Assembly: GCA_015065805.1 (NCBI GenBank)
Contig: SVPN01000007.1
Coordinates: forward strand, 1-55,415
DNA length: 55,415 nt
Reading direction: 5' to 3'
Origin: Oscillospiraceae bacterium
GTDB lineage: Bacteria; Bacillota; Clostridia; Oscillospirales; Acutalibacteraceae
Below, in pieces: positions 34,702 through 42,444 of the stretch. Made by a program: the position numbers and the translations under genes. Under the pieces are notes generated by a model, which searched no databases, was not told where the DNA came from, and was given only the letters and a program-made list of their open reading frames with translations. Position 1 is the first letter of the stretch. The number at the start of each line of letters is the position of its first letter.

Positions 34702-36060
34702 ATGGAGAAAACGCGTGACTCGTTCCGTTCCCGTTGGGGATTTATTCTTGCGTGTATCGGTTCGGCGGTCGGTATGGGCAACATCTGGATGTTCCCGTCC
34801 CGCGTGTCGATGTACGGCGGCGGCTCGTTCCTGATACCGTATTTTATTTTTGTGGTGCTGATCGCCTCGACGGGCGTGATCGGGGAGATGAGCTTCGGTC
34901 GCGCGACCCGCTCGGGCCCCATCGGTGCCTTCGGAGCGGCGTGTGAAACACGCGGCAGGAAGAGACTCGGTGAAGCACTCGGTCTGATCCCGACCCTCGG
35001 TTCGATGGCGCTTGCCATCGGCTATACGGTCGTGATGGGCTGGATTCTGAAATATATGATCGGCACCTTCACGGGTGCAACCTTAGCGTATGACGATTTA
35101 GGTGCGTTCGGTGATGCCTTCGGGAAGATGGCAAGCGGCTTCGGCAACAATTGGTGGCAGGCGGCGGCGTTGGTAATAGCGGTGCTGATACTGCTGTTCG
35201 GTGTCGGCAAGGGCATTGAACGTGTCAACAAGGTATTGATGCCGTTGCTCTTTTTCCTCTTCGTCGGACTGGGGATCTATGTAGCGTTTCAGCCGGGTGC
35301 GGCAAACGGCTACAAGGAGATTTTCCGTGTTGACCCCAAAGCCCTCGCCGATCCGATGACATGGATATATGCTCTCGGACAGGCATTTTTCTCGTTGTCG
35401 GTAGCGGGTAACGGCACACTGATCTACGGATCGTATCTGTCGGACAACGAGGATGTGCCCAAATCGGCACGGATGGTAGCCTTGTTCGATACGTTGGCGG
35501 CATTGCTCGCCGCGTTTGTCATCATTCCCGCTATGGCGGTCGGTGTGGCGGCAGACAGCTCGGTGGCGCAAAGTCCGCAAAGCGGCCCCGGACTGATGTT
35601 CATCGCTCTGCCGAATTTGTTCAAGGGTATGCCTGGCGGCGAATGGGTCGCTATCGTATTCTTTGTGGCGGTGATGTTTGCGGGCGTTACCTCGCTGATC
35701 AATCTGTATGAAGCACCGATCGCCACGTTGCAGGAAAAGCTCCGCATCGGTCGTATCCCGGCGGCGTGCATCGTCGGCGGCATCGGTCTGACGGTGTCGT
35801 TGCTGATCCAGGGCATTGTCAGCAACTGGATGGACATTGTGTCCATTTTCATCTGTCCGCTCGGCGCAGGTCTTGCAGGCATTATGTTCTTCTGGGTCGC
35901 CGGTAAGGCGTTCGCGGAAAAAGCGGTCAACAGCGGCCGCGAAAAGCCTGTTGGCAAATGGTTTTATCCGTTGGCAAAATACGGCTTCTGCGGACTGTGT
36001 GTGCTGGTGCTGATCGTCGGCACGGTATGCTACCTGACTCTCGGCTCAGGTATCGGATAA
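34702..36060 (+). CDS. Sodium-dependent transporter, NSS (SNF) family, copy 1
   Basis: 452 residues, about eleven to twelve membrane spans. The unwound first span is GSAVGMGNIWMFPSRV, the site that binds sodium and substrate in LeuT/MhsT. The following text SMYGGGSFLIPY matches the family, although SRVSMYG replaces the more usual YLAxxNG. NSS bacterial members carry amino acids with sodium; this substrate is not predictable. Ribosome binding site GAGGAGAGG. It is convergent with a second NSS gene across one terminator. Confidence 0.93.
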   Translation: MEKTRDSFRSRWGFILACIGSAVGMGNIWMFPSRVSMYGGGSFLIPYFIFVVLIASTGVIGEMSFGRATRSGPIGAFGAACETRGRKRLGEALGLIPTLGSMALAIGYTVVMGWILKYMIGTFTGATLAYDDLGAFGDAFGKMASGFGNNWWQAAALVIAVLILLFGVGKGIERVNKVLMPLLFFLFVGLGIYVAFQPGAANGYKEIFRVDPKALADPMTWIYALGQAFFSLSVAGNGTLIYGSYLSDNEDVPKSARMVALFDTLAALLAAFVIIPAMAVGVAADSSVAQSPQSGPGLMFIALPNLFKGMPGGEWVAIVFFVAVMFAGVTSLINLYEAPIATLQEKLRIGRIPAACIVGGIGLTVSLLIQGIVSNWMDIVSIFICPLGAGLAGIMFFWVAGKAFAEKAVNSGREKPVGKWFYPLAKYGFCGLCVLVLIVGTVCYLTLGSGIG

Positions 36061-36063
36061 TTC

Positions 36064-36105
36064 AAAACGGAGAGCATCGCTTCAGGCGAATGCTCTCCGT
36101 TTTTC
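36064..36105. terminator. Bidirectional terminator between the two NSS genes
   Basis: Stem AAAACGGAGAGCAT-CGC with its complement around a short loop; T-runs appear on both strands. Confidence 0.88.
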
Positions 36106-36109
36106 TGCA

Positions 36110-37483
36110 TCAGATAAACGTATCGACAATGCCGATGACAAACAGCACGGCGATGATGAGCGGCAGTACATAGGTCATATAGCCGCGCATCCAGTTTTTC
36201 ACCTTCAGCCCCTTACCGAGATTGGCTTCGGCTTTGAATTTTTCAAAGCCCCAGCCGTAGCGCGAGGTGCAGAAGAGAACAAACATCAGCGAGCCGAGCG
36301 GCAACAGGATCTGAGATACTAAGAAATCCTCCAAATTCTGCACGGTGGAGGTGCCGCCGAACGGCGAGAACCCTTTCCATACGTTGTAACCGAGGATGCA
36401 GGGCATCGACAGCGCAAACAGCAGTACGCCGTTTATAAGAGTGGCTTTGGTGCGGGAAAACCCGAAATCCATCCAGCACGCCACAATATTTTCGAATACG
36501 GCAAGCAGGGTGGACAATGCCGCAAAGCTCATAAAGACAAAGAACAGGCTTCCCCAGAGCTGACCGAGCGGCATATTGGCAAAAATATTCGGCAGGGTGA
36601 TGAAGATCAGGGAAGGACCGCTGTCGGGCTTCAGACCGTAGGTGAAGATGGCAGGGAAGATGATCAATCCCGCACTCAGGGCGACAAAGGTGTCAAGGCA
36701 GGCGATCGTGGTCGCTTCGCCGAGAAGAGAACGGTCTTTTTTCAGGTAACTGCCGAAGATCGCCATCGAACCGATACCGATGCTGAGGGTGAAGAAGGAC
36801 TGATTCATCGCATTGACGATCACCTTGCCGATACCGCCTGCTTGCTCAACGGAGTGCAGATCGGGAATGAGATAAAACGCCAGTCCCTCCTTTGCACCGG
36901 GAAGCAGACAGCTGTTGACCGCCAGCACAAGGATGATGGCAAGAAGCGCCAGCATCATATATTTTGTTACGCGCTCAATCCCCTTTTGCAGACCGGACAG
37001 ACCCGCCGCGACAGCGATCATAATACCGATCGCCGTAAAGATCATCATTGAAAACGGACTGGCAAGCATCCCATCATACATATTCTTGATGACATCGGTG
37101 GACGCGTTGCGGAATTGTCCTTGTACGGAAAACACAAAATAATGGATCATCCAGCCTGTGACAACGGTGTAAAACATCATCAGCAGATAATTGCCGATCA
37201 GTGCGGGGATACCGTGAAGATGCCATTTACTGCCTTTGGGCTCCAGCTCCTGATACATTTTTACGGGGCTTTTTTGTGCCGCACGACCGATGGCAAACTC
37301 CATCGTCATAATAGGTACACCTAAAACTGCCAAAAACAGCAGATAGAACAGCACGAAGATCGCGCCGCCGTTTTCACCGACCAGATACGGAAATTTCCAT
37401 ACATTGCCGATGCCGATGGCACAGCCTGCGCTGAGCAGAATAAAGCCGAGACGGCTTCCCAATTGTTCGCGTTTCAAATGCAT
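36110..37483 (-). CDS. Sodium-dependent transporter, NSS (SNF) family, copy 2
   Basis: 457 residues from the ATG at 37483 (GAGGAGAG just upstream). About twelve spans. The first span has the canonical GCAIGIGNVWKFPYLVGENG, closer to the LeuT/TnaT consensus than copy 1; IGIGSMAIFGSYL is the span-6 region. It is likely an amino-acid importer. The two copies differ widely in sequence, so they represent separate subfamilies rather than a recent duplication. Its own promoter is at 37504-37532. Confidence 0.93.
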   Translation of the reverse strand: MHLKREQLGSRLGFILLSAGCAIGIGNVWKFPYLVGENGGAIFVLFYLLFLAVLGVPIMTMEFAIGRAAQKSPVKMYQELEPKGSKWHLHGIPALIGNYLLMMFYTVVTGWMIHYFVFSVQGQFRNASTDVIKNMYDGMLASPFSMMIFTAIGIMIAVAAGLSGLQKGIERVTKYMMLALLAIILVLAVNSCLLPGAKEGLAFYLIPDLHSVEQAGGIGKVIVNAMNQSFFTLSIGIGSMAIFGSYLKKDRSLLGEATTIACLDTFVALSAGLIIFPAIFTYGLKPDSGPSLIFITLPNIFANMPLGQLWGSLFFVFMSFAALSTLLAVFENIVACWMDFGFSRTKATLINGVLLFALSMPCILGYNVWKGFSPFGGTSTVQNLEDFLVSQILLPLGSLMFVLFCTSRYGWGFEKFKAEANLGKGLKVKNWMRGYMTYVLPLIIAVLFVIGIVDTFI

Positions 37484-37503
37484 CTCTCCTCTCGAATGAC
37501 AGT

Positions 37504-37532
37504 AGTATATCATATTTTTGCGCAATGTACAA
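37504..37532 (-). promoter_or_regulatory. Promoter of NSS transporter 2
   Basis: Read leftward: TTGTAC, 17 bp, TATACT. Confidence 0.75.
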
Positions 37533-37550
37533 CATTTTTTGTGGGTGTGA

Positions 37551-37579
37551 TTGACAAACGGCGGGTTGGGCAGTATAAT
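37551..37579 (+). promoter_or_regulatory. Consensus promoter of the DUF1858 gene
   Basis: TTGACA, 17 bp, TATAAT: a perfect sigma-A consensus and the strongest-looking promoter in the window. Confidence 0.92.
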
Positions 37580-37619
37580 ATTGACCGTAAATACTGTTTT
37601 CAGAAAGGAAGTTTCCGAT

Positions 37620-37820
37620 ATGACCGTTACGAAAGACTCTATCATCGGTGATGTGCTGGATTTTGACCGTGAGACGGCACCCTTTTTCTTTGAAATGGGT
37701 ATGCATTGCCTGGGCTGTCCGTCTGCTCGCGGCGAAACCATTGAGCAGGCGTGTATGGTGCACGGCGTCGATCCCGATGAATTGGTGGCAAAGCTCAACG
37801 CTCATTTTGAGGGCAAATAA
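37620..37820 (+). CDS. DUF1858 domain protein
   Basis: 66 residues from the ATG at 37620 (AAAGGAAG upstream). The whole protein is one DUF1858 domain: a short helix (SIIGDVLDFDRETAPFFFEMG), then HCLGCPSARGETIEQAC with two conserved cysteines, as in the N-terminus of ScdA/RIC-type iron-sulfur repair proteins and hybrid-cluster-associated proteins. It probably binds a metal or handles redox, but its role is unknown. It sits behind a consensus promoter, so should be abundant. Confidence 0.9.
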   Translation: MTVTKDSIIGDVLDFDRETAPFFFEMGMHCLGCPSARGETIEQACMVHGVDPDELVAKLNAHFEGK

Positions 37821-37828
37821 GAAAACCG

Positions 37829-37868
37829 AAAAAGGGCTGTTGCCTTGCGTGCAACAGCCCTTTTTTCT
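37829..37868 (+). terminator. Terminator after the DUF1858 gene
   Basis: Stem AAAAAGGGCTGTTGC with its complement, 4-5 nt loop, then six T. It ends 14 bp before trmK, and no new promoter is seen in between. Confidence 0.88.
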
Positions 37869-37882
37869 TAGGAAGTGAGACT

Positions 37883-38545
37883 ATGACCGATCAACGCTTG
37901 CTGTGTGCGGCATCGATGGTGCGGGCGGGCGGTGTGCTTGCCGATATCGGCACCGATCACGCACATCTGCCCGTGTGGCTGATTCAAAACGGCATTTGTC
38001 AGAAGGCGATCGCCGCCGATATCGGGGAAGGTCCTGCCGCTTCGGCGCGTCGTACCGTGCAGGAGGCGGGATTATCCGCATGCATCGAGGTGCGTGTCGG
38101 TGACGGGCTGTCGGTGCTGTCACCCGAGGAAGCCACCGAGATCGTCATTGCGGGAATGGGCGGAGAAACGATCGCGCAGATCCTCGCCGCCGCACCGTGG
38201 CTCAAGGACGGCGTTGACCGTCGCCTGGTGCTGCAACCGATGACCAAAACCGTAGAACTGCGGGAGTGGCTGTATCAAAACGGCTTTTCGATCGAAGAAG
38301 AGCATCTGATCCGCGACGGACGCCATCTATATTGCGTGATGGCGGCATCGTTTGCCGCTGCACCGCCGCCTGCATCGGTGCTGGCACCGTATGTCGGCGG
38401 TTTATCCGACGAAGAGGGCGCACCGTATTTTGCGCATCAGGCGGCACATCTGCGCCGCCGTGCCGCAGGCTTGCGCGCAGGCGGACAGACCGAACAAGCG
38501 GCATCGCTTGAAGCGCTTGCCGCCGCATTGGAGGAACGGATATGA
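37883..38545 (+). CDS. trmK: tRNA (adenine(22)-N1)-methyltransferase TrmK
   Basis: 220 residues. The SAM-binding Rossmann motif is GGVLADIGTDHAHLP, followed by AADIGEGPAASARR and the family motif IAGMGGETIAQIL. TrmK methylates A22 in bacterial tRNA. The ATG has AGGAAGTGAG upstream. It overlaps the next gene by 4 bp and begins a trmK-nif3-rqcH operon, a grouping seen in other Firmicutes for the first two genes. Confidence 0.95.
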   Translation: MTDQRLLCAASMVRAGGVLADIGTDHAHLPVWLIQNGICQKAIAADIGEGPAASARRTVQEAGLSACIEVRVGDGLSVLSPEEATEIVIAGMGGETIAQILAAAPWLKDGVDRRLVLQPMTKTVELREWLYQNGFSIEEEHLIRDGRHLYCVMAASFAAAPPPASVLAPYVGGLSDEEGAPYFAHQAAHLRRRAAGLRAGGQTEQAASLEALAAALEERI

Positions 38546-39273
38546 TTCTCAAAGAGTTAATGACTGTGATGGAAACGATCGCACCTAAAGCGCTTGCCGA
38601 GGAATGGGACAATGTCGGCTTGCTGGTCGGTGATGCAAGCCGTGAACTTGACACGGTCGTGGTGACGCTGGATGCCGACGAGGCGGCGATCCGTTTTGCC
38701 AAGGAACAAGGCGCGCAGGCAATTGTGGCGCACCATCCGCTGATTTTTTCGCCCGTGCGCGCCGTGTGTGCACCGAGCGCGTTGTATACGCTTGCCGCGA
38801 GCGGCATCGCCTGCTTTGCCGCTCATACGAATTTAGATGCCGCAAAGGGCGGCGTTAACGATGTTCTTGCCGCAAAGATCGGACTGACGGATGTGTGTGA
38901 AGCATTCGGCGGTATCGGTCGCATCGGTCGGTTGTCGCAAGAGATGACGCCTGAGGGATTTGCAACATTCGTCGGGCAGACGCTCGGCACACGCGTACAG
39001 CTTCGAAAAGGTATAAAAACGATCCGCACGGTGGCGCTTGTCGGCGGTGCGGGCGGCGACTTTATCGCGGACTGTGAAGCCGATGCCTATCTCACGGGCG
39101 AGATCAAGCATCACGAATGGCTGGAAACACCTGCTCACCTGACGGTTGTTGCGGCAGGGCATTACGCGACAGAGGTCGTTGTTGTGGAGCCGCTTGCAAA
39201 CCGCTTGCAGAAGAGTTGCCCTGCCTTGCGCGTGATCCCGTTCACGGGTCACGCACCGTATACCACAGTGTAA
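38542..39273 (+). CDS. Nif3-family dinuclear metal-binding protein (DUF34)
   Basis: 243 residues, the short form without the middle insert. Metal ligands are expected in the AHHPLIFSP motif and in FAAHTNLDAAKGG; the C-terminal segment has GHYATE. Family proteins form hexamers with a two-metal site; often annotated as GTP cyclohydrolase I type 2 homologues, but the activity is unproven. It follows trmK with an ATGA overlap, a conserved pairing in Firmicutes. Confidence 0.94.
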   Translation: MILKELMTVMETIAPKALAEEWDNVGLLVGDASRELDTVVVTLDADEAAIRFAKEQGAQAIVAHHPLIFSPVRAVCAPSALYTLAASGIACFAAHTNLDAAKGGVNDVLAAKIGLTDVCEAFGGIGRIGRLSQEMTPEGFATFVGQTLGTRVQLRKGIKTIRTVALVGGAGGDFIADCEADAYLTGEIKHHEWLETPAHLTVVAAGHYATEVVVVEPLANRLQKSCPALRVIPFTGHAPYTTV

Positions 39274-39285
39274 GGAGAATGTCCG

Positions 39286-41049
39286 ATGTCGATGGACGGC
39301 GGCTTTATCTATTGCCTTGCCGCAGAATTGCGTGAGACGCTTCGTGACTGCCGTGTGGATAAGATCCACCAGCCGTCGCGTGAGGAGCTGATCATCGCAC
39401 TTCGCAGTAAAAGCGGCACCTTTAAACTGTATATGTCGGCACGTGTGCAGTCACCGCGTATGCATATCGTGCGCGAAACACCCGAAAATCCCGCTACACC
39501 GCCGATGTTCTGTATGCTTCTGCGCAAAAAGCTCACGGGCGGCAAGCTCACGGCAATTCGCCAGGACGGGCTCGAACGCGTGCTGTATATGGATTTTGAT
39601 TGCATCAACGAGCTCGGTGACCCCGTCTGCCTGACATTAGCGTGTGAGATGACGGGCCGTCACAGCAACATTGTACTGATCGCTGACGGCAAGATCGTCG
39701 ATGCCATCAAGCGGGTGGATTTTGCGATGTCCGAGGTGCGTCCGATTCTGTCGGGCTTGGCTTATGAACCGCCCGTGCCGTTTGCCGATCGCGTGTCCCC
39801 TTTGGAACACGACGGGGCAACGATTGCCCGAAAAGTCAGGGAGCAGGGAGGCGGCGAGCTCTCCAAGGCACTTCTCAATGTGACGCAGGGCTTGTCACCG
39901 CTGGTATGTCGCGAGATCGTGTCGCTGACGCTTCGCCGCGCAACCAAAACGTGCGAGGAATTGTCCGAGGAGGAATGGGAGCGCTTGGCGTTTTATCTGG
40001 AGCGTGTGCGCGTCAACCTGCTGACGGGGGAGAAGCGTGTGCCGTATCTGATGCGCTCGACCGATGGGATGCCCACGGCGTTTTCGTATATGCTGCTTAC
40101 GCAGTTCGGGCTGACGGCGGTCGGATCGGAGCGGAACAGCTTCAGCGAATTGCTTGAGGATTTCTATTCCGACCGTGACAAGACCGAACGCCTTCGTGCC
40201 AAGGCGCACGATACCCTGAAGTTGCTTGTTAACGCCACCGCGCGTATTGAACGCAAGCTGCAGCGTCAGCGTGAGGAGCTGGCGGCATCCGCACAGCGGG
40301 AGCAAAAGCGTCTGTTTGCGGATATGCTGATGGCGCAGGTGTATGCCGTGCCCGTCGGTGCCACCTCGGTGACGCTTGTGAATTATTATGATGAAAACGG
40401 CGGTACGATCACCGTGCCGCTTGATCCTGCTTTGAATGCTACGCAGAACGCACAGCGGTATTATAAAGAATACCGCAAGGCACAAACGGCAGAACGTGTG
40501 CTTGCCGAGCAGATCGCGGCAGGTGAGCAGGAGCTTCGCTATCTGGATTCGGTGCTGGATGCCTTGTCCCGCGCCGCATCGCTTGCGGAGATCGCCGAGG
40601 TGCGGCAGGAGCTGGCGGCAAGCGGATATATCCGCGACACCTCACAAAAGCGGCGTAAACCGCCTGCTTCGGTCGGCCCGATGCGGTTTGTGTCGAGCGA
40701 TGGGTTTGTCATCGCGGTCGGCAGAAACAATGTGCAGAACGATCAGCTCACTTTAAAAACCGCCAAAGGGCGGGACATCTGGTTCCACGTCAAGGATATT
40801 GCGGGTTCTCATACGGTGGTATTCACCGACGGACAGGAACCGCCCGAACAGACCCTGCGTGAAGCGGCGATGTTAGCGGCACTGCATTCCAAGGCGGCGA
40901 ATTCCGCACAGGTCCCCGTCGATTATACCCTTGTCAAGCACGTGCATAAGCCCTCGGGAGCGAAGCCCGGTATGGTGATCTACGAGCACCAGAAAACCGT
41001 GTATGTCACACCTGATCCGACGTTACCGGCAAAATTGAATAAGGCATAA
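39286..41049 (+). CDS. rqcH: Rqc2 homologue RqcH (NFACT protein)
   Basis: 587 residues. NFACT-N domain at the N-terminus (GGFIYCLAAELRETL..., KIHQPSREELII), middle helix-hairpin-helix region, a long coiled coil (about 290-340 and 380-430) and the C-terminal NFACT-R (DUF814) domain with GRDIWFHVKDIAGSHTVV. RqcH binds stalled 50S subunits and adds alanine tails for degradation; the family was once called fibronectin-binding protein FbpA. Ribosome binding site AAGGAG. Last gene of its operon. Confidence 0.95.
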   Translation: MSMDGGFIYCLAAELRETLRDCRVDKIHQPSREELIIALRSKSGTFKLYMSARVQSPRMHIVRETPENPATPPMFCMLLRKKLTGGKLTAIRQDGLERVLYMDFDCINELGDPVCLTLACEMTGRHSNIVLIADGKIVDAIKRVDFAMSEVRPILSGLAYEPPVPFADRVSPLEHDGATIARKVREQGGGELSKALLNVTQGLSPLVCREIVSLTLRRATKTCEELSEEEWERLAFYLERVRVNLLTGEKRVPYLMRSTDGMPTAFSYMLLTQFGLTAVGSERNSFSELLEDFYSDRDKTERLRAKAHDTLKLLVNATARIERKLQRQREELAASAQREQKRLFADMLMAQVYAVPVGATSVTLVNYYDENGGTITVPLDPALNATQNAQRYYKEYRKAQTAERVLAEQIAAGEQELRYLDSVLDALSRAASLAEIAEVRQELAASGYIRDTSQKRRKPPASVGPMRFVSSDGFVIAVGRNNVQNDQLTLKTAKGRDIWFHVKDIAGSHTVVFTDGQEPPEQTLREAAMLAALHSKAANSAQVPVDYTLVKHVHKPSGAKPGMVIYEHQKTVYVTPDPTLPAKLNKA

Positions 41050-41083
41050 AAAAGAAGCAGTTCAACTTGAACTGCTTCTTTTA
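41049..41083. terminator. Bidirectional terminator
   Basis: Stem GAAGCAGTTC with its complement, AACTT loop, A- and T-runs on the flanks. The stem shares CAGTTCA..TTGAACTG with the terminator at 131-166. Confidence 0.85.
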
Positions 41084-41084
41084 C

Positions 41085-42044
41085 TTATATTCTGTCAACC
41101 GTGTTCACAATGGTGTCCACCATCGTTTGGATGGCGTCATCAAGGGACATCATCAGACTGCAGCCTGCGGCACGGATGTGTCCGCCGCCGTCAAGCTGTT
41201 TGCAGATCGCTGAGGCATCGGCGTGATTGCCGGTGCGCACGCTGATCTTGAATTCGCCGCCCGGCTTTTCGCGCATCGTCACGCCGACCCACACGCCTTC
41301 GATCTGACGCGGCATCGGGGCAAGCCCTTCCATATCGTTCTCCGCCGCACCGCTTTCGCGGATCATCTCGCAGGTGATGGGCATCACGGCGATCTTGCCG
41401 TTGCGGTAAAACCGCATACCCGACAGCGCCATACGCTCCAATTCCACACGTGCGCGGGATTTGACATCGAACATCGAACGGTTGATCATATCGTAGCGGA
41501 TGCCGATCTCCATCATATCTGCCGCCATACGGTGCGTATACGCGTCGGCGTTGGAATACTTAAAGCAACCCGTATCTGTGGAAATACCCGTGTAGATGCA
41601 TTCGGCGATGGTGCTTGTCAGCGTGGCGTTCATCTCCCGCAGGACCTCGCACATCACCATTGCCGCCGCGGCATAATCGGCCTTGAGCAACAGATAATCC
41701 GCGTATTCGGTGTTGGAGCCGTGGTGGTCGATGCACAGGTCGATGCGACCGTTGTACACGTCCTTGAGCGAACCGAGCAGCTTATCGTCAGCAACGTCCA
41801 CTGCCACGACAAACTGCGGTTCAAAAGCCTCCGCCCTTGCACTGTCGAGCAGGTATTCGTATTTTTCGGGGATCTCGTCACAGCATTCCACGCGCGCCCG
41901 TTTGCCGACAGCACGCAGGGCATAGTACAGCGCGTAACCGCTGCCGATGGTGTCGCCGTCGGGGTATTGGTGGATGAGAATGACGACGTCCTGCGCGTTT
42001 GCCAGCATGGCGGCGGTTGCCGCCGTGTCAATCATACGGCTCAT
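41085..42044 (-). CDS. nrnA: DHH-family phosphoesterase NrnA (oligoribonuclease/pAp phosphatase type)
   Basis: 319 residues. The DHH domain shows IHQYPDGDTIGS, VVAVDVAD and the name motif in LCIDHHGSN; the C-terminal DHHA1 domain has GGGHIRAAG. NrnA degrades short RNA oligonucleotides and 3'-phosphoadenosine-5'-phosphate. It is the last gene of the nusA operon and overlaps rbfA by 4 bp, the usual order in Firmicutes. Confidence 0.94.
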   Translation of the reverse strand: MSRMIDTAATAAMLANAQDVVILIHQYPDGDTIGSGYALYYALRAVGKRARVECCDEIPEKYEYLLDSARAEAFEPQFVVAVDVADDKLLGSLKDVYNGRIDLCIDHHGSNTEYADYLLLKADYAAAAMVMCEVLREMNATLTSTIAECIYTGISTDTGCFKYSNADAYTHRMAADMMEIGIRYDMINRSMFDVKSRARVELERMALSGMRFYRNGKIAVMPITCEMIRESGAAENDMEGLAPMPRQIEGVWVGVTMREKPGGEFKISVRTGNHADASAICKQLDGGGHIRAAGCSLMMSLDDAIQTMVDTIVNTVDRI

Positions 42045-42406
42045 TCGGCATCCTCCTTATCGTCCTTGTGCAGGGCCCGGAAGGTGTCCGAAAGATGAGC
42101 ACTGTACGCGATGGAATCGTCTGCAACGAAGCGGAGCTCGGGCACGTGGCGAAGCTTCAGTGCCGCACCGAGCTCGCGGCGCATATAGCCTGCCGCCGAG
42201 CGCAGTCCCTTGACGGCATTTTTGGCGGCTTCCATACCGTCCATCGAGCTGATATAGACAGTCGCATAGGAGAGGTCATTGGTGACCTCGGTGCGCACGA
42301 TGGATAACATCGTGCCGCTGACACGCGGATCCTTCACGGTGCGAAGAATCGCGGTCAGTTCACGCATAATATCTTCCGCTGTGCGGTCAGCGCGGTGTCC
42401 TGCCAT
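42041..42406 (-). CDS. rbfA: 30S ribosome-binding factor RbfA
   Basis: 121 residues with one KH-like domain. The N-terminal helix (RTAEDIMRELTAILRTVKDPRV) and VTNDLSYATVYISSMD match RbfA; the end carries the family tail HVPELRFVADDS. It helps mature 16S rRNA 5' end in 30S subunits and acts at low temperature. It lies directly after infB, the normal order. Confidence 0.96.
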   Translation of the reverse strand: MAGHRADRTAEDIMRELTAILRTVKDPRVSGTMLSIVRTEVTNDLSYATVYISSMDGMEAAKNAVKGLRSAAGYMRRELGAALKLRHVPELRFVADDSIAYSAHLSDTFRALHKDDKEDAE

Positions 42407-42444
42407 AAAACCGGACTCCTTTCTGTTTATAACGCACGAGGATA

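Noticed and set aside
33594-35018. Longer 474-codon version of the WYL regulator
   Set aside because: The extra N-terminus lies across the divergent promoters and the start of the NSS gene; the ATG at 34571 has a strong ribosome binding site.
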